From assembly GCF_001269905.1 (NCBI RefSeq), contig NZ_LHVK01000019.1:1-32972 (forward strand): a stretch of 32,972 nt of DNA, written 5' to 3'. A program made the position numbers and the translations under genes. The notes beneath the pieces were generated by a model that saw nothing but the letters and a program-made list of their open reading frames with translations, was not told where the DNA came from and did no database searches. This document shows positions 7,755-14,955 of this stretch, piece after piece. Position 1 is the first letter of the stretch, and every line of letters starts with the position of its first letter. This DNA comes from Pseudomonas corrugata. Its GTDB lineage: Bacteria > Pseudomonadota > Gammaproteobacteria > Pseudomonadales > Pseudomonadaceae.

Positions 7755-8473
7755 CAGAGGGAAACCTTGGCCTTCTGACGGGCAAGCGCCGCGCCGGCCG
7801 AGTCGCCCTGTTTCTCACGAGCCTGGGCGATAAGCTCCCACAGGCTGGCCTGAAGGGCCGGGCGACCGCTGGTGAACGTCAGACCGCGACGGGCCAGTTG
7901 TTCAGCTTGCGGCGCATCGCCCTGGGCCATGCGCACCTGGGCCAGGCGATAAAGAACCTGGGGTTCACGCGGCGCTACGCGCTGGGCACGCTCCAGGCTG
8001 GAAGACGCACCGTTGAGGTCGCCACTGGCCTGTTGCTGTTGGGCGGTCGTCAGCAGAGCCAACACTGGGCCATCCAGTTGTTCATCGGCGGACAGGCCAC
8101 CGGAGCCGGTCGACGGAATGCTGCCTGGCGACGCTGGCATGCTGTAGCTGCCCTGATTGATCGGCGAGGTTTCGATAGGGCCTGTCGTGATAGGTCCAGG
8201 CGTGATCGGCGTGCTGCTGATCGGTGCCGACGTCGTGGCGCCGCCACCAGGCACCATCACGACAACACCGCTATCGCCTTGAGGAATCGCCTGGGCCTGG
8301 CCTTGCACTGGCCGTCTCACCGTCGTTTGACGGAAACCGCCGTTGGCCGACACTCTCTCACTATTGGAAACGGCAGTGCCGGAGTCGACAACCGGAATTG
8401 AGCCGCGCTGTACAGTCGAGCAACCACTGAGCAAAGCCACGGCAGTTACCGCTGGAATCAACCACTTGTTCAC
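7754..8473 (-). CDS. lpoP: TPR-containing outer-membrane lipoprotein, probable PBP1b activator LpoP
   Basis: This 239-residue lipoprotein has a type II signal peptide with lipobox LSGC (C18). Ser at +2 predicts outer-membrane sorting. A long Pro/Ser/Thr/Gly-rich linker (about 30-125) could cross the periplasm, and the C-terminal part (about 130-235) has tetratricopeptide-like helices (ALLTTAQQQQASGDLNGASS and following). In P. aeruginosa the TPR lipoprotein encoded next to ponB, LpoP, is required for PBP1b activity; architecture and position match. The start is GTG with AGAGGG six bases upstream. It begins 16 nt after mrcB and overlaps yqcC by one base. I infer the function from synteny and domain layout. 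Confidence 0.85.
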   Translation of the reverse strand: MNKWLIPAVTAVALLSGCSTVQRGSIPVVDSGTAVSNSERVSANGGFRQTTVRRPVQGQAQAIPQGDSGVVVMVPGGGATTSAPISSTPITPGPITTGPIETSPINQGSYSMPASPGSIPSTGSGGLSADEQLDGPVLALLTTAQQQQASGDLNGASSSLERAQRVAPREPQVLYRLAQVRMAQGDAPQAEQLARRGLTFTSGRPALQASLWELIAQAREKQGDSAGAALARQKAKVSL

Positions 8474-8489
8474 GTGAAACCCTCTTTGC

Positions 8490-10808
8490 TTAATTCATCC
8501 AGTCCTTGACCCAATCCATCACCGACTCGGCTGGATTCTGTCCGCCACAGGCGGCACCTGGCGGTGGTTCGCTGCCGCGAATATACGGCATCTGCACCGC
8601 ACCCGGGCAATTGGCATCGGAGCCTTGTCCAGTGCGCGAATCGACCCAGGCCTGAACGACGTTGTCCGGCTGCGGCATGTCCAGCGGCAACGGGTCGGCC
8701 TTGCGCATGAAGCTGGTCCAGACCTGCAATGCGCCGGTAGCACCGGTGAACGGCGTCTTGCCGTTGTCATCGCGACCGAGCCAGACCACGGCCAGCAGGT
8801 CCTGGCTGAAACCGGCGAACCAGCTGTCGCGCGAATCATTACTGGTACCGGTCTTGCCCGCCAGCGTCAGGGTCCGGGGCAACACGTTATAGACCGAACT
8901 GCCGGTGCCCTCACGCATGACCCGCTGCATGGCGCTCTGGATCAGGTAGATGGAGCCCGGATCGAAACGCTGCTGGATCTGGAACGGATAACGCTTGAGC
9001 GGCTCGCCGTCGGCGGTGAGCACGCTGCGGATCCCACGCATCGGTGTATTGAAACCGCCGTTGGCCAGGGTCTGGTACATGGCCGCGACCTCGATCGGCG
9101 CGAGGCCTCCGGCCCCCAGCAGCATCGACGGGAAGGCCGGAAGTTCGCGGCTTACCCCCAGGCGCGCCAGCGTCTTGAGCACGTTCGGCACACCGACTTC
9201 CAGCCCAAGGCGAGCCGTGGACAAGTTGTAGGAATGCGCCAGCCCCTGATACAGGAAAACCGTACCGTGGGAACGCCGGTCATAGTTCTGCGGCTTCCAG
9301 ACCTGGCCGTCCGCGCCCTTGACCGAGAACGCCTCATCCGACAGCCAACTGGTCAGCGTGTACTGGCTGGGTTTCTCCAGGGCAGTGAGATACACCGCTG
9401 GCTTAATCAGCGAGCCGATCGGGCGCACGGCATCCAGCGCCCTGTTGAAACCGGCGAAACTGGCCTGGCGACTGCCAATCATGGCCTGGACTTCGCCGGT
9501 TTCCGGATTGGTCACCACCATGGCGGCTTCCACATCTTCGGCGCCCTTGCGCGCCCCCAGGCGCTTGAAGGTGTCCTCGACCGAAGCCTCTGCCTTCATC
9601 TGCAGGATCGGGTCGAAACTGGTGAATATCCGCAGACCTTCTTCGGTCAAGTCCTCGTCACGGTAGTCTTCACGCAGTTGTCGCTTGACCAGGTCGAGGA
9701 AGCCGGGGAACGAGCTGTCCGCGAGACTGCCGCGCTTGGTCACGCCCAGCGGCATCTTCTTCGCCGCTTCGACCTGCTCGGCCGTCGCCACGCCTTGTTG
9801 CTGAAGCAGATCGAGCACCAGGTTGCGACGCTCGAGGGCCCGCTCCGGATGACGCCGCGGGTTATAGGAAGACGGCCCCTTGACCATGCCCACCAGCAAT
9901 GCCACCTGATGCAACTTGAGCTCGGACAATGGCTGGCTGAAGAAGAACTGGCTGGCGAGACCGAAACCGTGCACCGCCCGCTGACCGTCCTGACCGATGA
10001 ACACCTCGTTGAGGTACGCCTCCAGGATCTCCTGCTTGTCGTAATGCAACTCCAGCAGCAGCGCCATCATGGCTTCGGTGAGCTTGCGTGTGAGGCTGCG
10101 CTCGTTGGTCAGATAGAAGTTCTTGACCAACTGCTGGGTCAGCGTGCTGCCGCCCTGGCGCATATGCCCCGAGGAGGCGTTGACCCAGATGGCCCGGGCA
10201 ATCGACTTGGGGGAGACGCCGAAGTGATGGTAGAAGTCCCTGTCTTCGACGGCGACGAGCGTATCGATCAGGAACGGCGGTACCTGGTCGATCTTGATCA
10301 GGATCCGGTCTTCGAGGTTCTTCGGATACAGGCCACCGATCAGCAATGGTTCGAGGCGCACCACCGAAAGACTAGCATTGTTGGCGCCCGTCAACGCAGC
10401 CACGTAGTCGCCGGAAAAACGCACGCGCACCGCTTGCGCCTGTTCCATCCCTTCATAGAACTGGAAGCCACGGGTATTGAGATCGACAGTGTTGCCATTG
10501 ACGGAAGCTTCGCCCGGCCCCTTGGCCACGCTTTCACGGCGATAGCCCAAGGCATCAAGCTCGGTGAGGAAGTCGTCCTTGCTCAGCTTCTGTCCGACGA
10601 ACAGCTCCAGCGGCCGGGCGTAGACCTTGGCCGGGATCGTCCAGCGCTTGCCGGAGAACTTCTCCTGGACCACGGCATCGAGATAGACGGCAAAACCGGC
10701 AAGCACGACAAGGCCCACCAGGCCGAGTTTAAGGGCCCAGCCCAGCCAGGGCCGCAGGCGGCTGACGGGTGGTTTTTTGGGGGTACGAGGGGATCGGGTA
10801 CGAGTCAT
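8490..10808 (-). CDS. mrcB: Penicillin-binding protein 1B (bifunctional glycosyltransferase/transpeptidase)
   Basis: This 772-residue class A PBP polymerises and cross-links peptidoglycan. It has a basic cytoplasmic tail (1-21), one membrane anchor (about 24-45) and a UvrB-domain-2-like region (about 60-155). The GT51 glycosyltransferase domain contains the catalytic glutamate E188 in VEDRDFYHHFG and the RQGGSTLTQQ motif at 217-226. The transpeptidase domain has the acyl-serine S466 in SLIK, SYN at 526-528 and KTG at 652-654. All catalytic motifs are intact and the length is normal (E. coli PBP1b is 844). The stop is 16 nt from lpoP, which encodes its likely activator. It is the first gene of the operon and divergent from the kinase gene at 10949. 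Also called ponB. Confidence 0.97.
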   Translation of the reverse strand: MTRTRSPRTPKKPPVSRLRPWLGWALKLGLVGLVVLAGFAVYLDAVVQEKFSGKRWTIPAKVYARPLELFVGQKLSKDDFLTELDALGYRRESVAKGPGEASVNGNTVDLNTRGFQFYEGMEQAQAVRVRFSGDYVAALTGANNASLSVVRLEPLLIGGLYPKNLEDRILIKIDQVPPFLIDTLVAVEDRDFYHHFGVSPKSIARAIWVNASSGHMRQGGSTLTQQLVKNFYLTNERSLTRKLTEAMMALLLELHYDKQEILEAYLNEVFIGQDGQRAVHGFGLASQFFFSQPLSELKLHQVALLVGMVKGPSSYNPRRHPERALERRNLVLDLLQQQGVATAEQVEAAKKMPLGVTKRGSLADSSFPGFLDLVKRQLREDYRDEDLTEEGLRIFTSFDPILQMKAEASVEDTFKRLGARKGAEDVEAAMVVTNPETGEVQAMIGSRQASFAGFNRALDAVRPIGSLIKPAVYLTALEKPSQYTLTSWLSDEAFSVKGADGQVWKPQNYDRRSHGTVFLYQGLAHSYNLSTARLGLEVGVPNVLKTLARLGVSRELPAFPSMLLGAGGLAPIEVAAMYQTLANGGFNTPMRGIRSVLTADGEPLKRYPFQIQQRFDPGSIYLIQSAMQRVMREGTGSSVYNVLPRTLTLAGKTGTSNDSRDSWFAGFSQDLLAVVWLGRDDNGKTPFTGATGALQVWTSFMRKADPLPLDMPQPDNVVQAWVDSRTGQGSDANCPGAVQMPYIRGSEPPPGAACGGQNPAESVMDWVKDWMN

Positions 10809-10948
10809 GGCGGCGGATTATACGCACTTTGCGCGGGTTCAACATGAGCCCGACAACCTGCATGATGCATGGGCCATCCGGTTTGCGTTAACGCAGCATG
10901 TCGCCATAATGACTGCCTTGAATTTTTCCAGACTCTGAAGGATCGCCT

Positions 10949-12505
10949 GTGAGCCAGTCCCTGATCGCTGCCCTGCAAAACCCGGCCCTCTACCCACACC
11001 CCGTCGAAGGGTTCCAGGTCATCGAAACCCACATTTCCTGGGTCTTGCTCACCGGTCCTTACGCCTACAAGTTCAAGAAGCCGGTCAATTTCGGCTTCCT
11101 CGACTTCACCGATCTGGACGCCCGCAAGCATTTCTGTGGCGAAGAGCTGCGCCTGAACCAGCGCCTGACCCAGGACCTGTACCTGGAAGTGCTGCCAATC
11201 ACCGGCAGCGCCGAAGCACCACAACTGAATGGTGACGGACCGGCGATCGAATATGCCCTGAAGATGCGCCAGTTCCCGCAGAGCCAACTGCTCAGTACGT
11301 TGCAGGCCAACGGTGAACTGACCACCGCCCACGTTGACGAAATGGCCGAACAGATCGCCCGGTTCCACCTCTCCACACCCAAGGTCCCCGCCGAAAACCC
11401 GGCCGGCACCCCGGACAGCGTGATGGCACCGGTGCGGCAGAACTTTGAACAGATCCGTCCGTTCCTCAGCGACAAGGCTGACCTGGCACAGCTCGAAGCC
11501 CTGCAAGCCTGGGCTGAAAGCAGTTTCGAACGCCTCAAGCCACTATTCATTCAGCGTAAGGCCGAAGGCTTCATCCGCGAATGCCACGGCGACATTCATC
11601 TGGGCAACGCCACCGTGATCGATGGCAAGGTGGTGATTTTCGACTGCATCGAGTTCAACGAACCGTTCCGTTTCACCGACGTCTACGGCGACACGGGGTT
11701 CCTGGCGATGGACCTGGAAGACCGCGGGCTCAAGTCCCTGGCACGGCGATTCGTCAGCCAATACCTGGAACTGACCGGCGATTACCAGGGCCTGGAGCTG
11801 TTGAACTTCTACAAAGCCTACCGGGCCCTTGTCCGAGCCAAGATCGCATTGTTCAGCATGCCGGCCGAAGCCGACCCGGTACAACGCGCCACCACCCTGC
11901 GCCAATACCGTAATTACGCCAATCTGGCTGAAAGCTACAGCACCATCCCTTCGCCATTCCTGGCCATTACCCACGGCGTTTCGGCCGTGGGCAAAAGCCA
12001 CGTGGCGATGCGCCTGGTGGAAGCGCTGGGTGCGATTCGCCTGCGCTCGGACGTGGAACGCAAGCGCCTGTTTGGAGAGCAACACGTACCGAACGATCCC
12101 CAGGCCGGCATCTATAGCAACGATGCCAGCAGCGCCACGTATGCACGCTTGCATGAAATCGCCGGAGGGATCCTGCGTGCAGGGTTTCCGGTGGTAATCG
12201 ATGCCACCTACCTCAAGCGCGATCAGCGTGAAGCCGCAGCGAAAATCGCCGAAGCGACGGGCACCCCGTTCCTGATCCTGGATTGCAATGCACCGCAAGC
12301 GGTCATAGAAAACAGACTGGCGCAGCGTCAGGCCGATCAGAAAGACCCTTCCGACGCGACCCTGGCCGTCATCGCCGCACAACAGGCCAACCGCGAAGCG
12401 TTGACGCCGGAGGAAATCCTCTGCAGCAAACCGGTCCAGACCAATGAAAGCGGCACGCTCGACAACGTGGTCGCGCAGATCCGCCAGCGCCTGCCAGGCC
12501 TGTAA
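10949..12505 (+). CDS. Two-domain protein: aminoglycoside phosphotransferase-like kinase fused to an AAA_33 P-loop kinase
   Basis: This protein has 518 residues and two domains. The N-terminal part (about 1-330) resembles the aminoglycoside/choline kinase fold, with HGDIHLGN (213-220) as catalytic loop and FDCIEF (231-236) as metal-binding segment. The C-terminal part (about 335-518) is a small P-loop kinase with Walker A GVSAVGKS (343-350), of the zeta-toxin/AAA_33 type. Such fusions are widespread in proteobacteria; the substrate is unknown, and resistance to aminoglycosides should not be assumed. The start is GTG with AAGGA seven bases upstream. It is divergent from mrcB, with 140 bp for both promoters. 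All motifs look intact. Confidence 0.88.
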   Translation: MSQSLIAALQNPALYPHPVEGFQVIETHISWVLLTGPYAYKFKKPVNFGFLDFTDLDARKHFCGEELRLNQRLTQDLYLEVLPITGSAEAPQLNGDGPAIEYALKMRQFPQSQLLSTLQANGELTTAHVDEMAEQIARFHLSTPKVPAENPAGTPDSVMAPVRQNFEQIRPFLSDKADLAQLEALQAWAESSFERLKPLFIQRKAEGFIRECHGDIHLGNATVIDGKVVIFDCIEFNEPFRFTDVYGDTGFLAMDLEDRGLKSLARRFVSQYLELTGDYQGLELLNFYKAYRALVRAKIALFSMPAEADPVQRATTLRQYRNYANLAESYSTIPSPFLAITHGVSAVGKSHVAMRLVEALGAIRLRSDVERKRLFGEQHVPNDPQAGIYSNDASSATYARLHEIAGGILRAGFPVVIDATYLKRDQREAAAKIAEATGTPFLILDCNAPQAVIENRLAQRQADQKDPSDATLAVIAAQQANREALTPEEILCSKPVQTNESGTLDNVVAQIRQRLPGL

Positions 12506-12515
12506 GCAACTGTTT

Positions 12516-12547
12516 CGACCGTGAAGCGACACCCGGCTTCACGGTCG
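12516..12547 (+). terminator. Strong hairpin after the two-domain kinase gene, no T-tract
   Basis: A perfect 12-bp stem (CGACCGTGAAGC / GCTTCACGGTCG) with an 8-nt loop starts 10 nt after the stop codon of the upstream gene. No T-run follows, so intrinsic termination would be weak. It could instead protect the mRNA 3' end. A -10-like TATACT (12562-12567) for the next gene lies just downstream. Confidence 0.45.
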
Positions 12548-12597
12548 CCAAGTAGTGGCACTATACTGGCGTCATAAAACCAACAGGTGACATTGAC

Positions 12598-12939
12598 ATG
12601 AACCGCCCAAAGATTCTCAACACACCGCTGTATGCCTTGCTGCGCAAAGACGACATTTCAGGCTTCAATAAAGAGCGCCCTCAAGGCCCGGTCGACTTGA
12701 GCGGCGGCGACTTTCGCGGGCTCGACCTGCGGGAACTGAACGTGGACGACGTCGACTTCACGGACGCTTACTTCCGTTCCGCCGATTTGCGCGGTGTCGA
12801 TTTCCGCAAGTCGAAGCTGGAAGGTGCAAGCCTGGCCCATGCGCAAATCTCCGGCGCTTATTTCCCACCCGAGCTGTCGGCCGACGAAATTCTGATGTCG
12901 ATGAACTTTGGCACCCGGTTGCGCTACCGCACCCGCTGA
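12598..12939 (+). CDS. Pentapeptide repeat-containing protein
   Basis: This 113-residue protein contains pentapeptide repeats of the A(D/N)LXX type between about residues 30 and 85 (LSGGDFRGLDLRELNVDDVD and then DFTDAYFRSADLRGVDFRKS). These should form a short right-handed quadrilateral beta-helix of about two coils. There is no signal peptide or membrane segment, so it is probably cytosolic. Some pentapeptide proteins (Qnr, MfpA) mimic DNA and protect gyrase, but this one is much shorter and I assign no function. The start has AGGTGA at good spacing and a TATACT -10 box 30 bp upstream. It is monocistronic, with a hairpin after it. Confidence 0.85.
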   Translation: MNRPKILNTPLYALLRKDDISGFNKERPQGPVDLSGGDFRGLDLRELNVDDVDFTDAYFRSADLRGVDFRKSKLEGASLAHAQISGAYFPPELSADEILMSMNFGTRLRYRTR

Positions 12940-12970
12940 CTCGTTAGACAGGACAAACCCCACGCTACAG

Positions 12971-12998
12971 AATCCAGCGCCCCCGCTTGCGCTGGATT
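12971..12998 (+). terminator. Hairpin downstream of the pentapeptide-repeat gene, no T-tract
   Basis: A perfect 10-bp stem (AATCCAGCGC / GCGCTGGATT) with an 8-nt loop lies 31 nt after the stop codon. No T-run follows, so it may be a weak terminator or an mRNA-stabilising structure. Nothing else is visible in the gap up to 13146 except the ribosome-binding site of the next gene. Confidence 0.4.
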
Positions 12999-13146
12999 GA
13001 TGGGTATTGCCGATCCGTTGCTCCATCGTGCGTAATGCCTTAGAAGCTTTTGCGACAATCCTGCCAAAGAATCACGCTTTTCCTACTGAGCGCTACACTC
13101 CTGAGAAGCTTGCCTACTGAACAGTCGGCCGTCGCAAGGAGGCTCG

Positions 13147-13419
13147 ATGAATGATGAACTGCAGCACCTGAAGAATCTGGGCAAGACGTCGGCCCAGTGG
13201 CTACACGCCGTGGGGATCCACAGCGCCTCGGATCTGCGTCGACTCGGAGCGGTCGACGCCTATCGTGCTGTGCGTACCCGTGGTTTCCGGGCCTCCAAGG
13301 TGTTGCTGTATGCGATAGAAGGCGCGTTGATGGACATGCACTGGAACGACATTCCTGCCGAGCGCAAGGAAGCTTTGAACAAGCAGCTGGACGCCATATC
13401 CACACGCCACAAAGCCTGA
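13147..13419 (+). CDS. TfoX/Sxy C-terminal domain protein
   Basis: This 90-residue protein is made almost entirely of the TfoX C-terminal domain, a helix-hairpin-helix-like fold (LKNLGKTSAQWLHAVGIHSASDLRRLGAVDAY at residues 8-39, then VLLYAIEGALMDMHW at 52-66). In full-length Sxy/TfoX this domain follows an N-terminal domain and takes part in competence control through CRP. The N-terminal domain is absent here, so a competence role cannot be assumed. The start has a near-perfect AAGGAGG ribosome-binding site. Stand-alone versions are common in Pseudomonas; the function is unknown. It lies directly upstream of prrF. Confidence 0.88.
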   Translation: MNDELQHLKNLGKTSAQWLHAVGIHSASDLRRLGAVDAYRAVRTRGFRASKVLLYAIEGALMDMHWNDIPAERKEALNKQLDAISTRHKA

Positions 13420-13476
13420 CGCCCTTCGTTGTCGGCATAGCCGTCAGGGTTATTTGGGTGAATTGGAAAACAACGT

Positions 13477-13504
13477 TTGACATGGTAATGAGAATCGCTA
13501 TGAT
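13477..13504 (+). promoter_or_regulatory. prrF promoter with embedded Fur box
   Basis: The sigma-70 promoter has a consensus -35 TTGACA (13477-13482), a 16-bp spacer and -10 TATGAT (13499-13504). The segment 13484-13502 matches the 19-bp Fur consensus (GATAATGATAATCATTATC) at 14 of 19 positions and covers the spacer and most of the -10 box. Iron-loaded Fur would therefore block RNA polymerase binding. The predicted transcription start is near 13511. Confidence 0.9.
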
Positions 13505-13510
13505 TACCGC

Positions 13511-13624
13511 ATCCGGTCGCGAGACTGGTCGATATTTGAAAAGCCCTTGGTTCGGACTCTCAGATATCTCCTCATCAGGCTAATCACGGTTATTTGACCC
13601 GGCTCTTGCCGGGTCTTTTTTTTT
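13511..13624 (+). ncRNA. prrF: PrrF iron-responsive small RNA
   Basis: This roughly 114-nt sRNA is made when iron is scarce and represses mRNAs of iron-using proteins through Hfq, a functional analogue of RyhB. I recognise the conserved pseudomonad PrrF core (ACTCTCAGATATCTCCTCAT, 13556-13575, continuing CAGGCTAATCACGG), which contains the target-pairing region. It is followed by a strong terminator and preceded by a Fur-controlled promoter. Only one copy is present here, whereas P. aeruginosa has a tandem pair that also yields PrrH. The last 45 nt are antisense to the 3' coding end of the ChaN-type gene. Confidence 0.93.
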
Positions 13625-14485
13625 GCCCGCTGGAATAGGCTTCTGCGGCTGTCCGCGCATTTGCGCGCAATAGTCCACGGGCGGCGTGGCCGGTGTGTAC
13701 CAGACGTAATCCGCCATGGCCGATGTAACTACGCTGCCCTCTTCGGCCAGCATCAGGACCACAGGCGCTACATCGGCCCCGAGGTCCTGGGCATGTAGCG
13801 GTACGCCGACATCCTTGCGTCCGTGCCAGGCGCCCGCAAACAACAATGCTGGAGTTGGTGCGGCCAATAACCGCTCGGCCATGCGCCGATCACGCTGTTG
13901 CTGGACGGCCAGCATCGCCGGCATCTGTGATTCCGGCAGCAGGCCACAGTGGGATTCGCGAATCTGTCCCAGTAGTTCGTCCTTTACGGCCACCCCATTG
14001 GAGCGAGTACCGCTCAAAGCTGGGGCTTGTCGGTAGAAGCGCTGGATCTCGACAACATCCAGGTTTGCGGCCAACAACGGATAACGTTGCGCCAAGGCAT
14101 ATTCGACGACAGGTCCATACAGTTTCCAATCCCAACCAGGCGACCAATCCAGGGCGTCGACAAGATTCCCCGGAAGAACAGGTAACTGACGGAGCCCATC
14201 GACCCGTGACTGCTGACTGGGCGTCAGCATTTCCAGCAGCAGACTGCCTTGCGCTCGTTGCCTGGCCAGGCCCTGGAGCAGCCATAATTGCAGCGCGTGA
14301 TGATCCGGGTTGTCATGCTGCTCCCCCACGATGACCCGAGGTGCATTCGCCAGATGTTCGATCAAGGCCCCAGGCGCAACTGCCTGACCACTGTGCAGGT
14401 CACGGATCCGTCCGTTGATAGGTGGCGGTGCGATGCTCTGGCAAGCGGCCAGGACACTCAAGACCAGAATCAGGATCAGGCGCAT
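13580..14485 (-). CDS. ChaN-family lipoprotein (probable heme/iron-related)
   Basis: This 301-residue protein starts at MRLILILVLSVLAACQS, chosen because it gives a proper lipoprotein signal with lipobox LAAC (C15). In-frame upstream ATGs would place polar residues before it and lack a ribosome-binding site. The ChaN/DUF399 domain is recognisable by GEQHDNPDHHALQ near the N-terminal third and by AGAWHGRKDVGVP near the C-terminal third. ChaN of Campylobacter binds heme and is iron-regulated; related lipoproteins occur near heme-uptake genes in Pseudomonas. A role in heme or iron acquisition is inferred, and the adjacent prrF supports it. No clear Fur box is visible upstream. The gene end overlaps prrF in antisense. 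Confidence 0.87.
   Translation of the reverse strand: MRLILILVLSVLAACQSIAPPPINGRIRDLHSGQAVAPGALIEHLANAPRVIVGEQHDNPDHHALQLWLLQGLARQRAQGSLLLEMLTPSQQSRVDGLRQLPVLPGNLVDALDWSPGWDWKLYGPVVEYALAQRYPLLAANLDVVEIQRFYRQAPALSGTRSNGVAVKDELLGQIRESHCGLLPESQMPAMLAVQQQRDRRMAERLLAAPTPALLFAGAWHGRKDVGVPLHAQDLGADVAPVVLMLAEEGSVVTSAMADYVWYTPATPPVDYCAQMRGQPQKPIPAGKKKDPARAGSNNRD
13596..13624 (+). terminator. Rho-independent terminator of prrF
   Basis: A perfect 8-bp stem (GACCCGGC / GCCGGGTC) with a TCTT loop is followed by nine T residues. On the opposite strand the same bases encode the lysine-rich C-terminus (GKKKDPARAG) of the ChaN-type protein, with the T-run read as consecutive AAA codons. Confidence 0.95.
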
Positions 14486-14637
14486 CAGGCGGCGTTCTCG
14501 ACGAAGGTGTTCATGAATGGGCATGGAATCGTCAGGCCGAGTACTCTCGACCCGACATTTGATGAATACTTCTATCTGACCGTCAACTGTGAAATCACTC
14601 CCACAGGGAGGCATTCAACATCCGCATCGAGACTCAC

Positions 14638-14955
14638 ATGAAATTTCTGTGCAGCAACGCCGAACTGCCCGACAACGACAGTCGCGGTTTCGACATTGAG
14701 GGGCGCAAGGTGCTGGCGGTACGGCGTGCGGGTCAGGTTCATGTGTATCTCAACCGCTGTCCGCACCGTGGCGTACCGCTGGAATGGCAACCCGACCGGT
14801 TCCTCGACGCCAGTGCCAGCCTGATCCAGTGTGCCACCCACGGCGCGCTGTTTCTGATCGAAAGCGGCGAATGCGTGGCCGGTCCTTGTGCCGGCCAGTT
14901 CCTGGTGGCGCTAGACAGCCGGGAGGACGCACAAGGCATCTGGGTCAAGCTGTAA
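14638..14955 (+). CDS. Small Rieske [2Fe-2S] ferredoxin-like protein
   Basis: This 105-residue soluble protein is a single Rieske domain. The cluster ligands are C41-x-H43 (CPHRG) and C65-xx-H68 (CATHGALF), the standard two-Cys two-His pattern. It lacks the disulfide-forming extra cysteines of bc1 Rieske proteins and has no membrane anchor, which fits the ferredoxin or NirD-like class that carries electrons to an oxygenase or reductase. No partner enzyme is encoded nearby, so its partner is unknown. It is divergent from the ChaN-type gene, and its 3' end overlaps the sfsA 3' end by 45 bp on the opposite strand. Confidence 0.9.
   Translation: MKFLCSNAELPDNDSRGFDIEGRKVLAVRRAGQVHVYLNRCPHRGVPLEWQPDRFLDASASLIQCATHGALFLIESGECVAGPCAGQFLVALDSREDAQGIWVKL

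Noticed and set aside
8625..10847. 740-codon plus-strand frame opposite mrcB
   Set aside because: It mirrors the codon structure of mrcB in a GC-rich genome, has no family resemblance, and its composition (His, Arg, Gln rich) is typical of antisense shadows.
10949..12505. Aminoglycoside resistance gene
   Set aside because: Although the N-terminal domain is APH-like, the protein is a conserved chromosomal fusion with a P-loop kinase; nothing points to an antibiotic substrate.
12598..12939. Qnr-like gyrase-protecting protein
   Set aside because: Far too short for a Qnr/MfpA helix and lacks the dimerisation region; only about two coils of repeats are present.
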